Shown here in pieces: positions 46,204-54,503 of a stretch of DNA of 64,000 nt. Numbering within the stretch: the first letter of the stretch is position 1; each line of letters opens with the position of its first letter. A program made the translations under genes and the position numbers. Origin of the DNA: Candidatus Marisimplicoccus framensis. GTDB lineage: Bacteria; Bacteroidota; Bacteroidia; Flavobacteriales; Flavobacteriaceae. The notes beneath the pieces are model-generated. The model was given only the letters and a program-made list of their open reading frames with translations, searched no databases and was not told where the DNA came from. The stretch is taken from positions 124,001 to 188,000 of the forward strand of contig CAJIZN010000001.1 in the NCBI GenBank assembly GCA_905182065.1. The letters run 5' to 3'.

Positions 46204-46992
46204 TTAAAGTCCTTTTAAAATTTCTTTTAAACGTTGAATTCCTTGTTCTCTTGCTAAACGATTTGCTTCAGTTGCGTTTTGATTCTCCCCAGCTCTAAAA
46301 AAACCATGCCCTGCCCCATCATAAATAATTTGTTCAAATGGGTTTCCAGCTGCTTTCATAGCTGATGCACTAGCTTCAATTGTTGCATTTACTCTATTAT
46401 CATTTCCTCCATAAAACCCATACACAGGTGCCATAATATTAGAATAAGAGGTCATATCAGTAGGACCAGTTCCATAGCAAACAATTGCAGCTTCAATTTC
46501 GGAAGATTGAGTTGCAAATTGAAATGATTGACTCCCACCCCAACAAAAACCAATAACAACTACCTTTCCATTACTAGAAGCAATCTTTTTGGAATAATCC
46601 ACAGTTTTATTCAAGATGTCATTGATAACATCAGGATCAAGATTATATATCCCCGTTCGTGCATCATCTGAATTTTGATAATCATTTGTTCCACCTCCAT
46701 TTGGAGCTGTACCTGAAAGAAAGTCGGGTGCAATTGCAATATATCCCATTTCTGCAATTTGGTCCGTCATACTTCGTGCCCAGTCGTTGAGCCCCCTATT
46801 TTCATGGATAAGAACAACTACGGGAACTTTTTCAGATACTTCTGGGTATACCAAAAAACTATTAATTTCATTTGTATTTGTATCAATTTTAACCCATTCA
46901 TGATGTCGAGGTGAATTCTCAAGTCTTTCCAAAGAATTTTGAGCAAAGCTAAACTGAAATAAACTGATTAGTAATAGGATTGAATAGCGCAT
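46204..46992 (-). CDS. Exported dienelactone-hydrolase-family protein
   Basis: A 262-residue alpha/beta hydrolase with a signal peptide (about 1-17, cleavage after SFA). The nucleophile is Cys150 in VIGFCWGGSQS, and the GAGHGFF near 227 gives the catalytic His; VLIHENRGL near 60-68 is the oxyanion region. Cys nucleophile and signature are those of the dienelactone hydrolase family, although exported members often act on other esters. It is a single gene between OsmC and the YgjP-type gene. Confidence 0.86.
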   Translation of the reverse strand: MRYSILLLISLFQFSFAQNSLERLENSPRHHEWVKIDTNTNEINSFLVYPEVSEKVPVVVLIHENRGLNDWARSMTDQIAEMGYIAIAPDFLSGTAPNGGGTNDYQNSDDARTGIYNLDPDVINDILNKTVDYSKKIASSNGKVVVIGFCWGGSQSFQFATQSSEIEAAIVCYGTGPTDMTSYSNIMAPVYGFYGGNDNRVNATIEASASAMKAAGNPFEQIIYDGAGHGFFRAGENQNATEANRLAREQGIQRLKEILKGL

Positions 46993-47081
46993 ATTTTTTT
47001 ATCAATATACATAAATTTCAAATTTAGAAGACAGGTTGTTCTATATTAGAGAATGTTATTAAGAGTAATCTTGATATTCTT

Positions 47082-47798
47082 TTAATAAATCTGAATTCTA
47101 TAATCTTTAACCTCTCTATCAAGTTTTTTTGCATTACCCGAAACAATGTCTAAGAGTTGCCAAAAATCTTTACTGTGATTTTTAATCTTAGTATGAACTA
47201 ATTCATGAAGAATTACATAGTCTACTAAATAATTAGGTAAACGCATTAAATGTAAACTCAGATTTATATTATTATCAAAAGAACAGCTCCCCCATCTTGT
47301 TTTAGAGTTTTTTACTGAAACCTTCTTGTAAACAAAGTTGTGTTTTACCGCTAATTCCTTAACCCTTTCAGGAAGATACTCTTTAGCTTCATTTCGCCAT
47401 GCAAGCTCTATAGCTTTTCTGATTTCATTTTGAACCTCAGCATCATTTATTTTGTCTGATTCTGGTATAGTAACACTAATCTTATTATTCTTTACAACTG
47501 ACCTTAATTTTTCGTTCTCAGAAACTTTTAATTCTAAATGATGAGACCTGGTTTGGAACTTTGTATCAAGCTCAAAAAAAGTAAATAGGAGTTCCGCTTT
47601 TTGAATTTTAGACAAATGAGACTTAATCCAGTCTATGCTTTTTCCTGTTACTTCTTCCGCTTTTTTAAAACTTACTGAAACAGGAACAGAAACTCTAACT
47701 CCTTTAAAAGGCTTAATAGTTATGTTTAAACTCCTTGCCCTTTGACTTCGAATTAAGGTTATCTGAACATCCTTTATATCAATTATCTTCTCTTGCAT
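47082..47798 (-). CDS. YgjP-like M48 metal-dependent hydrolase
   Basis: A 238-residue protein of the YgjP/WLM-type zincin family (DUF45). The metal site is ILHELVHTKIKNHSKDFW near 193-210, giving HELVH plus a third His. The R-rich middle segment NSKTRWGSC near 167 is a family mark. The cellular substrate is unknown. It is separated from the tRNA genes by about 90 bp that hold the terminator. Confidence 0.87.
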   Translation of the reverse strand: MQEKIIDIKDVQITLIRSQRARSLNITIKPFKGVRVSVPVSVSFKKAEEVTGKSIDWIKSHLSKIQKAELLFTFFELDTKFQTRSHHLELKVSENEKLRSVVKNNKISVTIPESDKINDAEVQNEIRKAIELAWRNEAKEYLPERVKELAVKHNFVYKKVSVKNSKTRWGSCSFDNNINLSLHLMRLPNYLVDYVILHELVHTKIKNHSKDFWQLLDIVSGNAKKLDREVKDYRIQIY

Positions 47799-47840
47799 TA
47801 GTAGTTATAAATAATATAATTCATTAACTATATGGATAAT

Positions 47841-47877
47841 AAAAAAACCGTAACAAACTATTAAATAGTCTATTACG
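47841..47877 (-). terminator. Rho-independent terminator downstream of the tRNA-Gly/tRNA-Leu genes
   Basis: Read on the minus strand, CGTAA...ACTATT pairs with AATAGT...TTACG around a short loop (with a small symmetric internal bulge), and seven T follow immediately (the A run at 47841-47847 on the plus strand). It lies about 12 bp after the 3' end of tRNA-Leu. Confidence 0.7.
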
Positions 47878-47888
47878 ATTTCCTTAAG

Positions 47889-47974
47889 TACTCGAGGCGG
47901 GACTTGAACCCGCACGAACATTACTGCTCATTGGATTTTAAGTCCAACGTGTCTACCAATTCCACCACTCGAGC
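47889..47974 (-). tRNA. tRNA-Leu (anticodon UAA)
   Basis: Class II tRNA on the minus strand: acceptor GCTCGAG with CTCGAGT (one G-T pair at the end), D-arm GGTGGAATTGGTAGACAC, anticodon loop CTTAAAA giving TAA, variable arm, and T-loop GGTTCAAGTCC. Discriminator A at 47889. No encoded CCA. Seven bases separate it from tRNA-Gly upstream. Confidence 0.95.
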
Positions 47975-47980
47975 AATTTG

Positions 47981-48053
47981 AGCGAAAGACGGGATTTGAA
48001 CCCGCGACCTCCACCTTGGCAAGGTGATGCTCTACCAACTGAGCTACTTTCGC
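47981..48053 (-). tRNA. tRNA-Gly (anticodon GCC)
   Basis: Class I tRNA on the minus strand: acceptor GCGAAAG/CTTTCGC, D-loop AGCTCAGTTGGTAGAGC, anticodon loop TTGCCAA giving GCC, T-loop GGTTCAAATCC. Discriminator T at 47981. No encoded CCA. First gene of a two-tRNA operon. Confidence 0.95.
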
Positions 48054-48060
48054 AGAACAG

Positions 48061-48068
48061 CAAATTTA
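48061..48068 (-). promoter_or_regulatory. Candidate -7 element of the tRNA operon
   Basis: TAAATTTG (minus strand) matches the TANNTTTG consensus exactly and ends 7 bp before the tRNA-Gly 5' end, the expected position for transcription to start at or just before the tRNA. No good -33 TTTG at 17-23 bp. Confidence 0.45.
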
Positions 48069-48079
48069 AAATAATTTAG

Positions 48080-49237
48080 CTATTTATATATAGATAAATC
48101 TAAATTTAATGAATCAAAATATTTAAATCTATTCAGACACACAGATAAGATAGTATCTCTTAAAGAATTAGAGATTCTATCTGGGAAATATTTTACTGCA
48201 ATATAAGCCTGAAATGTCTCTGCTATATCTTCAGAATTTGGATTATCTTTTGCATACGTTGACAGATAATTACCATCAAGATTAACAGCGTCAGTCCACC
48301 CTTGCTGTCCATACACATAGGGATCTATTGAAAGATGTGCAGACTCATGAATAAGTAATTCTTCTGTTCTATCCCCGCTAAACCTTGTTTCAACAAGAGT
48401 TAGCCAATCAGTATGAAATGTAATATTTGCATAATTAAGATCATCTGTTCTTTGAGCTGAGGCAACTTCTTCTCCTTTAAGAAACTCAAAAGATTTTATA
48501 TTTCTTCTTAAGTCCTTTCCAAGTTGACCAATTAAAGGAGCGTATTTTTGCTCAATATTACCAGCCTCCTCTAGAGTAAACTCTGTATAAATTTCAAAAT
48601 CAATAGATAGATTATCACCAAAATTAACTTTATATACATGAGCAGGATAATTGATAAAATCAGGAATAGATTTGTCATAAAACAATCTTGTTTCTATTCC
48701 TTGATAAGAAGATGTAGAGTAAATAGTATAATCAGATGATTTAATTAAATCCGGAAGGTCCCACATTGTTCCGCCAAATGGAGGTTCAAGTATTTCAATT
48801 TTATTAAAAAGATAAAGTCCATCAACAGCACTTTGAGACTGAATTGTATAAAGTTGATCTTGAAGATTATTAATTTGAGTAGTTAAACTATTGTTATCAC
48901 TTTCAAGTATTTCATTTGACTCAGTAAGAACTTGGATTTGAGCTACATATTCCTGTATTTGATCCTGAAATCCATTTAAGATATTATTAAGATCATCTAT
49001 TTGACTTGATAAAGTATTGTTTTGAGTTAATGCATCCTGAACCTGAGATGATAAAGTATTATTTTGAGTAGTTAATTGATTTACTTGAGAAGAAAAATCA
49101 TTAATCTGAGAATTAAGTTGAGCTATATCATTTTGAAGATTAACTATTGTCTCATTTAATTGATTTATCTCATCTTCTTTAGAACAAGAATTGACTACTA
49201 TAAAAAATAAAAGAATTAGAACTTTATAGTTTTTCAT
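48080..49237 (-). CDS. Coiled-coil lipoprotein with a putative HExxH zinc-protease domain
   Basis: A 385-residue lipoprotein of no family I recognise. The start chosen is ATG 49237, which gives a clean lipoprotein signal (MKNYKVLILLFFIVVNSC, lipobox Cys18); an upstream ATG at 49312 would add 25 residues inside the Smr gene and spoil it. Residues about 22-165 form a long Q/N/S-rich coiled coil with heptad repeats of the SSQVNQL/TTQNNTL kind. The C-terminal half has HESAH at 297-301 followed about 38 residues later by EDIAETF, the ligand layout of gluzincin-type zinc proteases. It overlaps Smr by 14 bp and ends 26 bp before tRNA-Gly. Confidence 0.72.
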   Translation of the reverse strand: MKNYKVLILLFFIVVNSCSKEDEINQLNETIVNLQNDIAQLNSQINDFSSQVNQLTTQNNTLSSQVQDALTQNNTLSSQIDDLNNILNGFQDQIQEYVAQIQVLTESNEILESDNNSLTTQINNLQDQLYTIQSQSAVDGLYLFNKIEILEPPFGGTMWDLPDLIKSSDYTIYSTSSYQGIETRLFYDKSIPDFINYPAHVYKVNFGDNLSIDFEIYTEFTLEEAGNIEQKYAPLIGQLGKDLRRNIKSFEFLKGEEVASAQRTDDLNYANITFHTDWLTLVETRFSGDRTEELLIHESAHLSIDPYVYGQQGWTDAVNLDGNYLSTYAKDNPNSEDIAETFQAYIAVKYFPDRISNSLRDTILSVCLNRFKYFDSLNLDLSIYK

Positions 49238-49451
49238 ACTGAATAAATATTTCACCCGGATTATGCGATGGGATATAATAAGAAAACCCATACTTTTTAC
49301 ATATTTGTTCAATAATTTTTTTTTGCATAACAGGAGAATTACCAGTTATAACATGAAGACTAACACTCCCTTTCACAGAATTTAAAAGCATATACTCCTC
49401 AATTAATTCAAGACCTTCTGGATGTGTTTTGCCATGTAAATCAATCTTCAT
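49224..49451 (-). CDS. Small stand-alone Smr-domain protein
   Basis: A 75-residue protein that is a single Smr domain: MKIDLHGKTHPEGL (with the LHG motif at residues 5-7), LHVITGNSP near 32-40 (the TGxG-like turn) and the closing helix-strand. Smr domains bind branched DNA or RNA and can be nucleases. It overlaps the 3' end of mutS by 11 bp on the same strand, so it is translated with MutS. The TGNS turn departs from the TGKG/TGRG of nuclease-active forms. Confidence 0.8.
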   Translation of the reverse strand: MKIDLHGKTHPEGLELIEEYMLLNSVKGSVSLHVITGNSPVMQKKIIEQICKKYGFSYYIPSHNPGEIFIQYEKL

Positions 49452-52029
49452 TTTTTATCTCTTTTTTTATTTGATTAAGTTTTATTAAGGCTTCAACTGG
49501 ACTAAGATTATCTATATCTAAAGTCTCAATTATTTTTCTTATTTCTTGCATCTTTGGATCTTCAACATCAAAAAAACTTAATTGAAAGTTATCATCATTT
49601 TTTTCACCTTTCAATTCATTAGGTTTTGTTCTTTCCATCACTTTTAATTTATTTTTTGCAGAATCTAGAACAAGTTTTGGCATTCCTGCCATTTTAGCTA
49701 CATGAATACCAAAGCTATGATTGCTTCCTCCTTTAACTAGTTTTCTTAGAAATACAACATCATCTTTTGTCTCTTTAACACTTACATTAAAGTTTTTAAT
49801 TCCTTTAAAAATTGATTCCATTTCATTAAGGTCATGATAATGAGTTGCAAAAAGTACATGAGGCTTATTTTTATTTTCATGAAGGAATTCTGCAATTGCC
49901 CATGCTATTGATATTCCATCATATGTACTAGTACCTCTTCCGATTTCATCCAACAGTATTAAACTTTGATTTGTTAGATTATTTAGAATTGAAGCAGTCT
50001 CATTCATCTCTACCATAAATGTTGACTCACCCATAGATATATTATCACTAGCTCCTACCCTAGTGAAAATTCTATCAACTATTGAGAATCTCATTTCTTT
50101 AGCAGGCACAAAACTTCCAATTTGTGCTAGTATTGTTATTAATGCTGTTTGTCTTAAAATTGCTGATTTACCTGACATATTAGGACCAGTGATCATAATA
50201 ATTTGTTGCTCTTTATCTAATAGTATATCGTTTGGAATATATCTTTCACCATGAGGGAGATTAGCTTCTATTACTGGGTGCCTGCCTTGTACAATTTCTA
50301 TCTTTTTTTTATCAATTATATCTGGGCATATGTACTTATACTTTATAGCTCTTTTTGAGAAAGAATTTAAAATATCAATTACTGAAACTTTTTCTGAAAT
50401 AACTTTTAAAGTTGTTAGACTATCTTGAAGTTTATCTAAAAGTTTTAAAAAAAGCTTGAGTTCTAAATCCTTAATTTTTTCATCTGCATTAATTATTTTT
50501 TCTTCGTACTCTTTTAATTCTTGCGTTATATATCTTTCTGCATTAACAAGAGTTTGCTTTCTAATCCAATCTTCAGGAACTTTATCCTTATGAGTATTTC
50601 TTACTTCAATATAATAACCAAAGACATTATTAAAAGAAATTTTTAATGAGGGTATTTTAGTTTTTTCAGTTTCCCTTTCTAGAATCAGATTTAAATATTC
50701 TTTTCCAGAAGATCTTATATCCCTTAATGAGTCTAGTTCCTTTGAAACATTATCATTAATAAAGTCACCTTTTAAAATCGATACAGGTGAATCTTCCTTC
50801 AGAGCTTTACTTATATCATTAACTGTTGAATTCGCATGAGGTATTGACTTTCCATAACTCTTAAGTGTTCCATTTAACCCAGACAGAGATTGTTTAATTT
50901 CATGAACACTTTTCAGAGAATTTTTAAGATAAATTAACTCTCTTGGTGAAATTTTATAAGTAGCAATTTTAGACATTAACCTCTCTATATCAGATATATT
51001 ATTTAGGTTAAGGTCTAGTATGCCACTTATCTCATTATCTTCAATAATTGAGTATACAATATCTTGTCTTTTCTTTATCTCTTTTTTTTCTACTAAAGGA
51101 AATGCAATCCAGTTTTTTAATTTTCTTGAACCCATACTAGTAATTGAGTCATCAATTGTTTCAGAAAGATTAAATCCATTAGATGAATTTGAATTAAACA
51201 ATTCAAGATTTTTCATTGTAAACTTATCCATCCAAACATAGGAGTCTGGAAAAATTCTTTGAAGGTTTGATATGTGACTTAAGTTGTTATGTTCTGTATC
51301 ATCTAAATAATGAATTACTGATCCAGCAGCAGTTATTCCAAGTTTAATATCATCAACTCCAAACCCCTTTAAACTTTTTGTTTTAAAATGATTTAATAAT
51401 TTATTTTTAGAATACGAACTATCAAAAACCCAATCATCTAATGGGTAAACATTATATGAATTACCAATTAACTCTTTAAGCTCATTCTTTGATGGCTTTG
51501 AAACTAATATTTCATTTGGAGAAAAGTTTGAAATCAATTGTTCAATTAACTTAAAATCACCTTGAGATATATAAAAATCTCCAGTTGAGACATCTAGAAA
51601 AGAAATTCCAAATTGATTTTTTTCGAAATAAATAGATGCTAAATAATTGTTTTTTTTCTGATCTAAAACACCATCATTCATAGCAATCCCAGGAGTAACA
51701 ATTTCCGTTACGCCTCTTTTAACTATTTTCTTAGTAAGCTTGGGGTCTTCTAATTGATCACATATTGCAACACGATGACCAGCTTTGACTAACTTAGGTA
51801 AATAGTTTTCTATTGAATGATGAGGAAAACCTGCTAACTCAGTTTCACTAGTTGAACCAGCTCCTCTTTTAGTTAAAACAATCCCTAAGACTTTTGATGC
51901 TACTACAGCATCTTCTCCAAAAGTTTCATAAAAATCTCCTACTCTAAATAAAAGCATTGTATTAGGATATTTTAACTTAATATCATTATACTGCTTCATC
52001 AAAGGAGTGATTTTAGTAGCTTTAGTCAC
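49441..52029 (-). CDS. mutS: DNA mismatch repair protein MutS
   Basis: An 862-residue MutS1. The mismatch-reading FYETFGEDA motif (31-39) confirms MutS1 rather than MutS2. The ATPase has Walker A GPNMSGKS near 613-620, Walker B LILLDEIGRGTSTYDG near 685-700, and FATHYHDL near 735. The start is GTG at 52029 (no in-frame ATG nearby upstream). mutL is not in the window. A small Smr gene overlaps its 3' end. Confidence 0.95.
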   Translation of the reverse strand: MTKATKITPLMKQYNDIKLKYPNTMLLFRVGDFYETFGEDAVVASKVLGIVLTKRGAGSTSETELAGFPHHSIENYLPKLVKAGHRVAICDQLEDPKLTKKIVKRGVTEIVTPGIAMNDGVLDQKKNNYLASIYFEKNQFGISFLDVSTGDFYISQGDFKLIEQLISNFSPNEILVSKPSKNELKELIGNSYNVYPLDDWVFDSSYSKNKLLNHFKTKSLKGFGVDDIKLGITAAGSVIHYLDDTEHNNLSHISNLQRIFPDSYVWMDKFTMKNLELFNSNSSNGFNLSETIDDSITSMGSRKLKNWIAFPLVEKKEIKKRQDIVYSIIEDNEISGILDLNLNNISDIERLMSKIATYKISPRELIYLKNSLKSVHEIKQSLSGLNGTLKSYGKSIPHANSTVNDISKALKEDSPVSILKGDFINDNVSKELDSLRDIRSSGKEYLNLILERETEKTKIPSLKISFNNVFGYYIEVRNTHKDKVPEDWIRKQTLVNAERYITQELKEYEEKIINADEKIKDLELKLFLKLLDKLQDSLTTLKVISEKVSVIDILNSFSKRAIKYKYICPDIIDKKKIEIVQGRHPVIEANLPHGERYIPNDILLDKEQQIIMITGPNMSGKSAILRQTALITILAQIGSFVPAKEMRFSIVDRIFTRVGASDNISMGESTFMVEMNETASILNNLTNQSLILLDEIGRGTSTYDGISIAWAIAEFLHENKNKPHVLFATHYHDLNEMESIFKGIKNFNVSVKETKDDVVFLRKLVKGGSNHSFGIHVAKMAGMPKLVLDSAKNKLKVMERTKPNELKGEKNDDNFQLSFFDVEDPKMQEIRKIIETLDIDNLSPVEALIKLNQIKKEIKNED

Positions 52030-52073
52030 AGATTTGTATTTGTGCTAATTTAAATATTTTTATTTTTACTCTA

Positions 52074-52604
52074 ATGCGAAAATTAAAAAATACTGAACTA
52101 AACAGAAAGTCAATTGATGAATTCAAAAAATCAAAAAAAACTTCTGCAATTGTAATTCTTGATAATATTAGAAGTATTCATAATGTTGGATCAATATTCA
52201 GAACATCTGATTCATTTTTAATAGAAAAAATAATAATTTCAGGGTATACTGCAACTCCTGAAAATGAAAGAATGAAAAAAACTGCTCTAGGATCTTCGGA
52301 TTCTGTTGATTGGGAATATTCAGATGATATTATTAAAACAATTGAAGTATTAAAGAAAAAAAACATTAAAATAATTTCAATTGAACAGGCAGATAAATCC
52401 TTAAATATTGAAAAGTTTATTCCAGCAAAAGGAGTTAAATATGCTTTTATATTTGGGAACGAGGTAGATGGTATATCAGATGATATAATTAGTGTCTCCG
52501 ATGAAGTTGTGGAAATACCTCAAGTTGGCACAAAACACTCTCTAAATGTTTCTGTAGCAGCAGGTATTGTACTCTGGGATTTTTTCTATAAAACCGAAAT
52601 ATAA
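52074..52604 (+). CDS. Small TrmH-family RNA methyltransferase
   Basis: A 176-residue SPOUT protein with only the catalytic domain: LDNIRSIHNVGSIFRTSD near 26-43, FGNEVDGIS near 125-133 and EIPQVGTKHSLNVSVAAGI near 147-165. It is divergent from mutS across 44 bp and convergent with folK, whose stop touches its own. Target ribose unknown; the length fits the TrmL/tRNA-type group. Confidence 0.86.
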   Translation: MRKLKNTELNRKSIDEFKKSKKTSAIVILDNIRSIHNVGSIFRTSDSFLIEKIIISGYTATPENERMKKTALGSSDSVDWEYSDDIIKTIEVLKKKNIKIISIEQADKSLNIEKFIPAKGVKYAFIFGNEVDGISDDIISVSDEVVEIPQVGTKHSLNVSVAAGIVLWDFFYKTEI

Positions 52605-53087
52605 CTACCTAACTTTTATAGGTTGATCTTTATCAACACATTCAAGTTCTAATTGTCTAATTGATTTATTTAAAATTGGATGAATTAGATCAGGTGTTAA
52701 TTCAAGCATTGGAGTTAAGACAAATTTTCTAAGCTGAATTCTTGGATGGGGAATTTCTAGACTTTTAGAATTGACTATCATATTATCAAAAAACAAGATA
52801 TCTATATCAATACACCTATCACTATATTGATCAGTTGTTTTCAATCTTCCCATATCTTTTTCAATAGTTAAAATTTTATTTAAAATTAATTCTGGTGTTA
52901 GTGTTGACTCCAATAATATGCATATGTTATAAAAGTTATTTGAATTAAAACCCCATGATTTTGTTTCATAAATACTAGATTTTAGCACAACCTTTCCAAT
53001 GATTATATCAATCTTATCAATAGCTTCATTAATTAATCCAGAACGATTACCTTTGTTCGATCCTATTGAAAAATACACTTTGCTCAT
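52605..53087 (-). CDS. folK: 2-amino-4-hydroxy-6-hydroxymethyldihydropteridine pyrophosphokinase
   Basis: A 160-residue HPPK that transfers pyrophosphate from ATP to the pterin in folate synthesis. It has the IGSNKGNR opening (8-15), the conserved ETKSWGF near 40-46 and the signature DRCIDIDILFFDN near 88-100 with the metal-binding aspartates. It is a single-domain form, not fused to FolB or FolP. Confidence 0.93.
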   Translation of the reverse strand: MSKVYFSIGSNKGNRSGLINEAIDKIDIIIGKVVLKSSIYETKSWGFNSNNFYNICILLESTLTPELILNKILTIEKDMGRLKTTDQYSDRCIDIDILFFDNMIVNSKSLEIPHPRIQLRKFVLTPMLELTPDLIHPILNKSIRQLELECVDKDQPIKVR

Positions 53088-53098
53088 AAGTATTATAA

Positions 53099-53803
53099 AT
53101 GAACGCCAAAAATCTCTCTTTAGCTAACAATATATATCTAATCCTTGCAGGATTATTTATCACATCACTTGTAGCATCAAATTTAATATTTACAAAAATA
53201 TTTTATTGGTATCCATTTGATATTAATTTAATGGGAGTAAAACTTTTTGAATTATCTGTAGGTATATTACCGTATCCTTTGACATTTTTAATTACTGATT
53301 TAATATCTGAAATATACGGACAGAAAAAAGCTGATCAAGTAGTAATTACAGGAATATTTGCATCAATTTTTTCAATTGGATTAATATTTATATCTAGTCA
53401 AGTACCTGCTATTGAAGGATCACCAATTAATGACGCAACTTTTAACAGCGTATTTCTTAATGCTCCTTTGGCAGTATTAGCTTCTATGTTAACATACCTG
53501 TTTGCACAATTTATTGATATTAGAATTTATCACTACTGGAAAAAATTAACAAAAGGAAAACACCTATGGTTGAGAAATAATTTTTCAACTTTCACTTCAC
53601 AGTTTGTTGATACTTTCACTATAGTTTCCCTACTTATACTTTTTGGCATACTGCCTCAAGACAAATTTTTGGTACTAATTATATCAGGATTTATATTTAA
53701 AGTAATAGTGGCAATTCTAGATACACCCTTGTTATATCTATTTGTTTGGATGTTTAGAAGGAAATTTAATCTAAAAATAGGTGAAGAAATAAAACTAAAT
53801 TAA
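53099..53803 (+). CDS. VUT/YhhQ-family queuosine-precursor transporter, second copy
   Basis: A 234-residue membrane protein of the YhhQ family with about six helices. It shows the conserved FLITDLISEIYGQKKADQV loop near 60-78 and QFVDTFTIVSLL near 163-174. It is longer and closer to typical YhhQ than the copy at 28763. The gene is 11 bp from divergent folK and 1 bp before the pseudouridine synthase gene, which suggests an RNA-modification neighbourhood. Confidence 0.88.
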   Translation: MNAKNLSLANNIYLILAGLFITSLVASNLIFTKIFYWYPFDINLMGVKLFELSVGILPYPLTFLITDLISEIYGQKKADQVVITGIFASIFSIGLIFISSQVPAIEGSPINDATFNSVFLNAPLAVLASMLTYLFAQFIDIRIYHYWKKLTKGKHLWLRNNFSTFTSQFVDTFTIVSLLILFGILPQDKFLVLIISGFIFKVIVAILDTPLLYLFVWMFRRKFNLKIGEEIKLN

Positions 53804-53804
53804 A

Positions 53805-54503
53805 TTGGAAAAAAAGAGAATTAATAAGTACATAAGTGAAGTTGGATTTTGCTCAAGAAGAAAAGCAGATGATTATATATCTGCTGGAAGAGTATATATA
53901 AATGGAATTAAAGCTGTTCTTGGGTCAAAAGTAAATATTGATGATGAAATTTCTATCGATGGTGAAGTAATTCAATATAAAGACAAAAAGAAAGTATATA
54001 TAGCCTTTAATAAACCTGTTGGAATTGAATGCACTGGAAATGAAAAAATTAAAGGAAATATTATTGACTTTATAAACCATAAGGAAAGACTTTTTACGAT
54101 TGGAAGAATAGACAAACAGAGTGAGGGTCTTATTTTGCTTACTAATAATGGTGATATTGTTAATAATGTTCTTAGAGCAGAAAACAAAAAAGAGAAGGAG
54201 TATTTAGTGACAGTCAATAAAAAGATTTCATATGAGTTTATTGAAAAAATGAGAAGGGGAGTAAGAATAATGGGAAGAATGACTAGGCGATGTTATGTAG
54301 AAAAAACATTTGAAAATAGATTCAAAATTGTCTTAACTCAAGGAATGAATAGGCAGATTAGAAGAATGTGTGAGGAACTAGGGTTAAGAGTTACGAAATT
54401 AAAAAGGATAAGGATAATGGATATTCATCTTTCAGATACAAAAATTGGAGAATATCGAGATTTAAATGATGAAGAAATTAAGCAATTATTTAATCAAAAA
54501 TAG
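53805..54503 (+). CDS. RluB/RluF-type 23S rRNA pseudouridine synthase
   Basis: A 232-residue protein with an N-terminal S4 RNA-binding domain (about 3-55) and an RsuA-group catalytic domain. The catalytic aspartate is Asp103 in GRIDKQSEGLILLTNNGD, and GMNRQIRRMCEELG near 179-192 is the closing motif. RluF-type (23S rRNA U2604) is most likely by similarity of length. The start is a TTG 1 bp after the transporter gene stop. Its 3' end overlaps the DUF2797 gene on the other strand. Confidence 0.85.
   Translation: MEKKRINKYISEVGFCSRRKADDYISAGRVYINGIKAVLGSKVNIDDEISIDGEVIQYKDKKKVYIAFNKPVGIECTGNEKIKGNIIDFINHKERLFTIGRIDKQSEGLILLTNNGDIVNNVLRAENKKEKEYLVTVNKKISYEFIEKMRRGVRIMGRMTRRCYVEKTFENRFKIVLTQGMNRQIRRMCEELGLRVTKLKRIRIMDIHLSDTKIGEYRDLNDEEIKQLFNQK

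Noticed and set aside
49238..49312. Longer N terminus for the coiled-coil lipoprotein starting at ATG 49312.
   Set aside because: It would put 25 charged residues ahead of a perfect lipoprotein signal that begins at ATG 49237.
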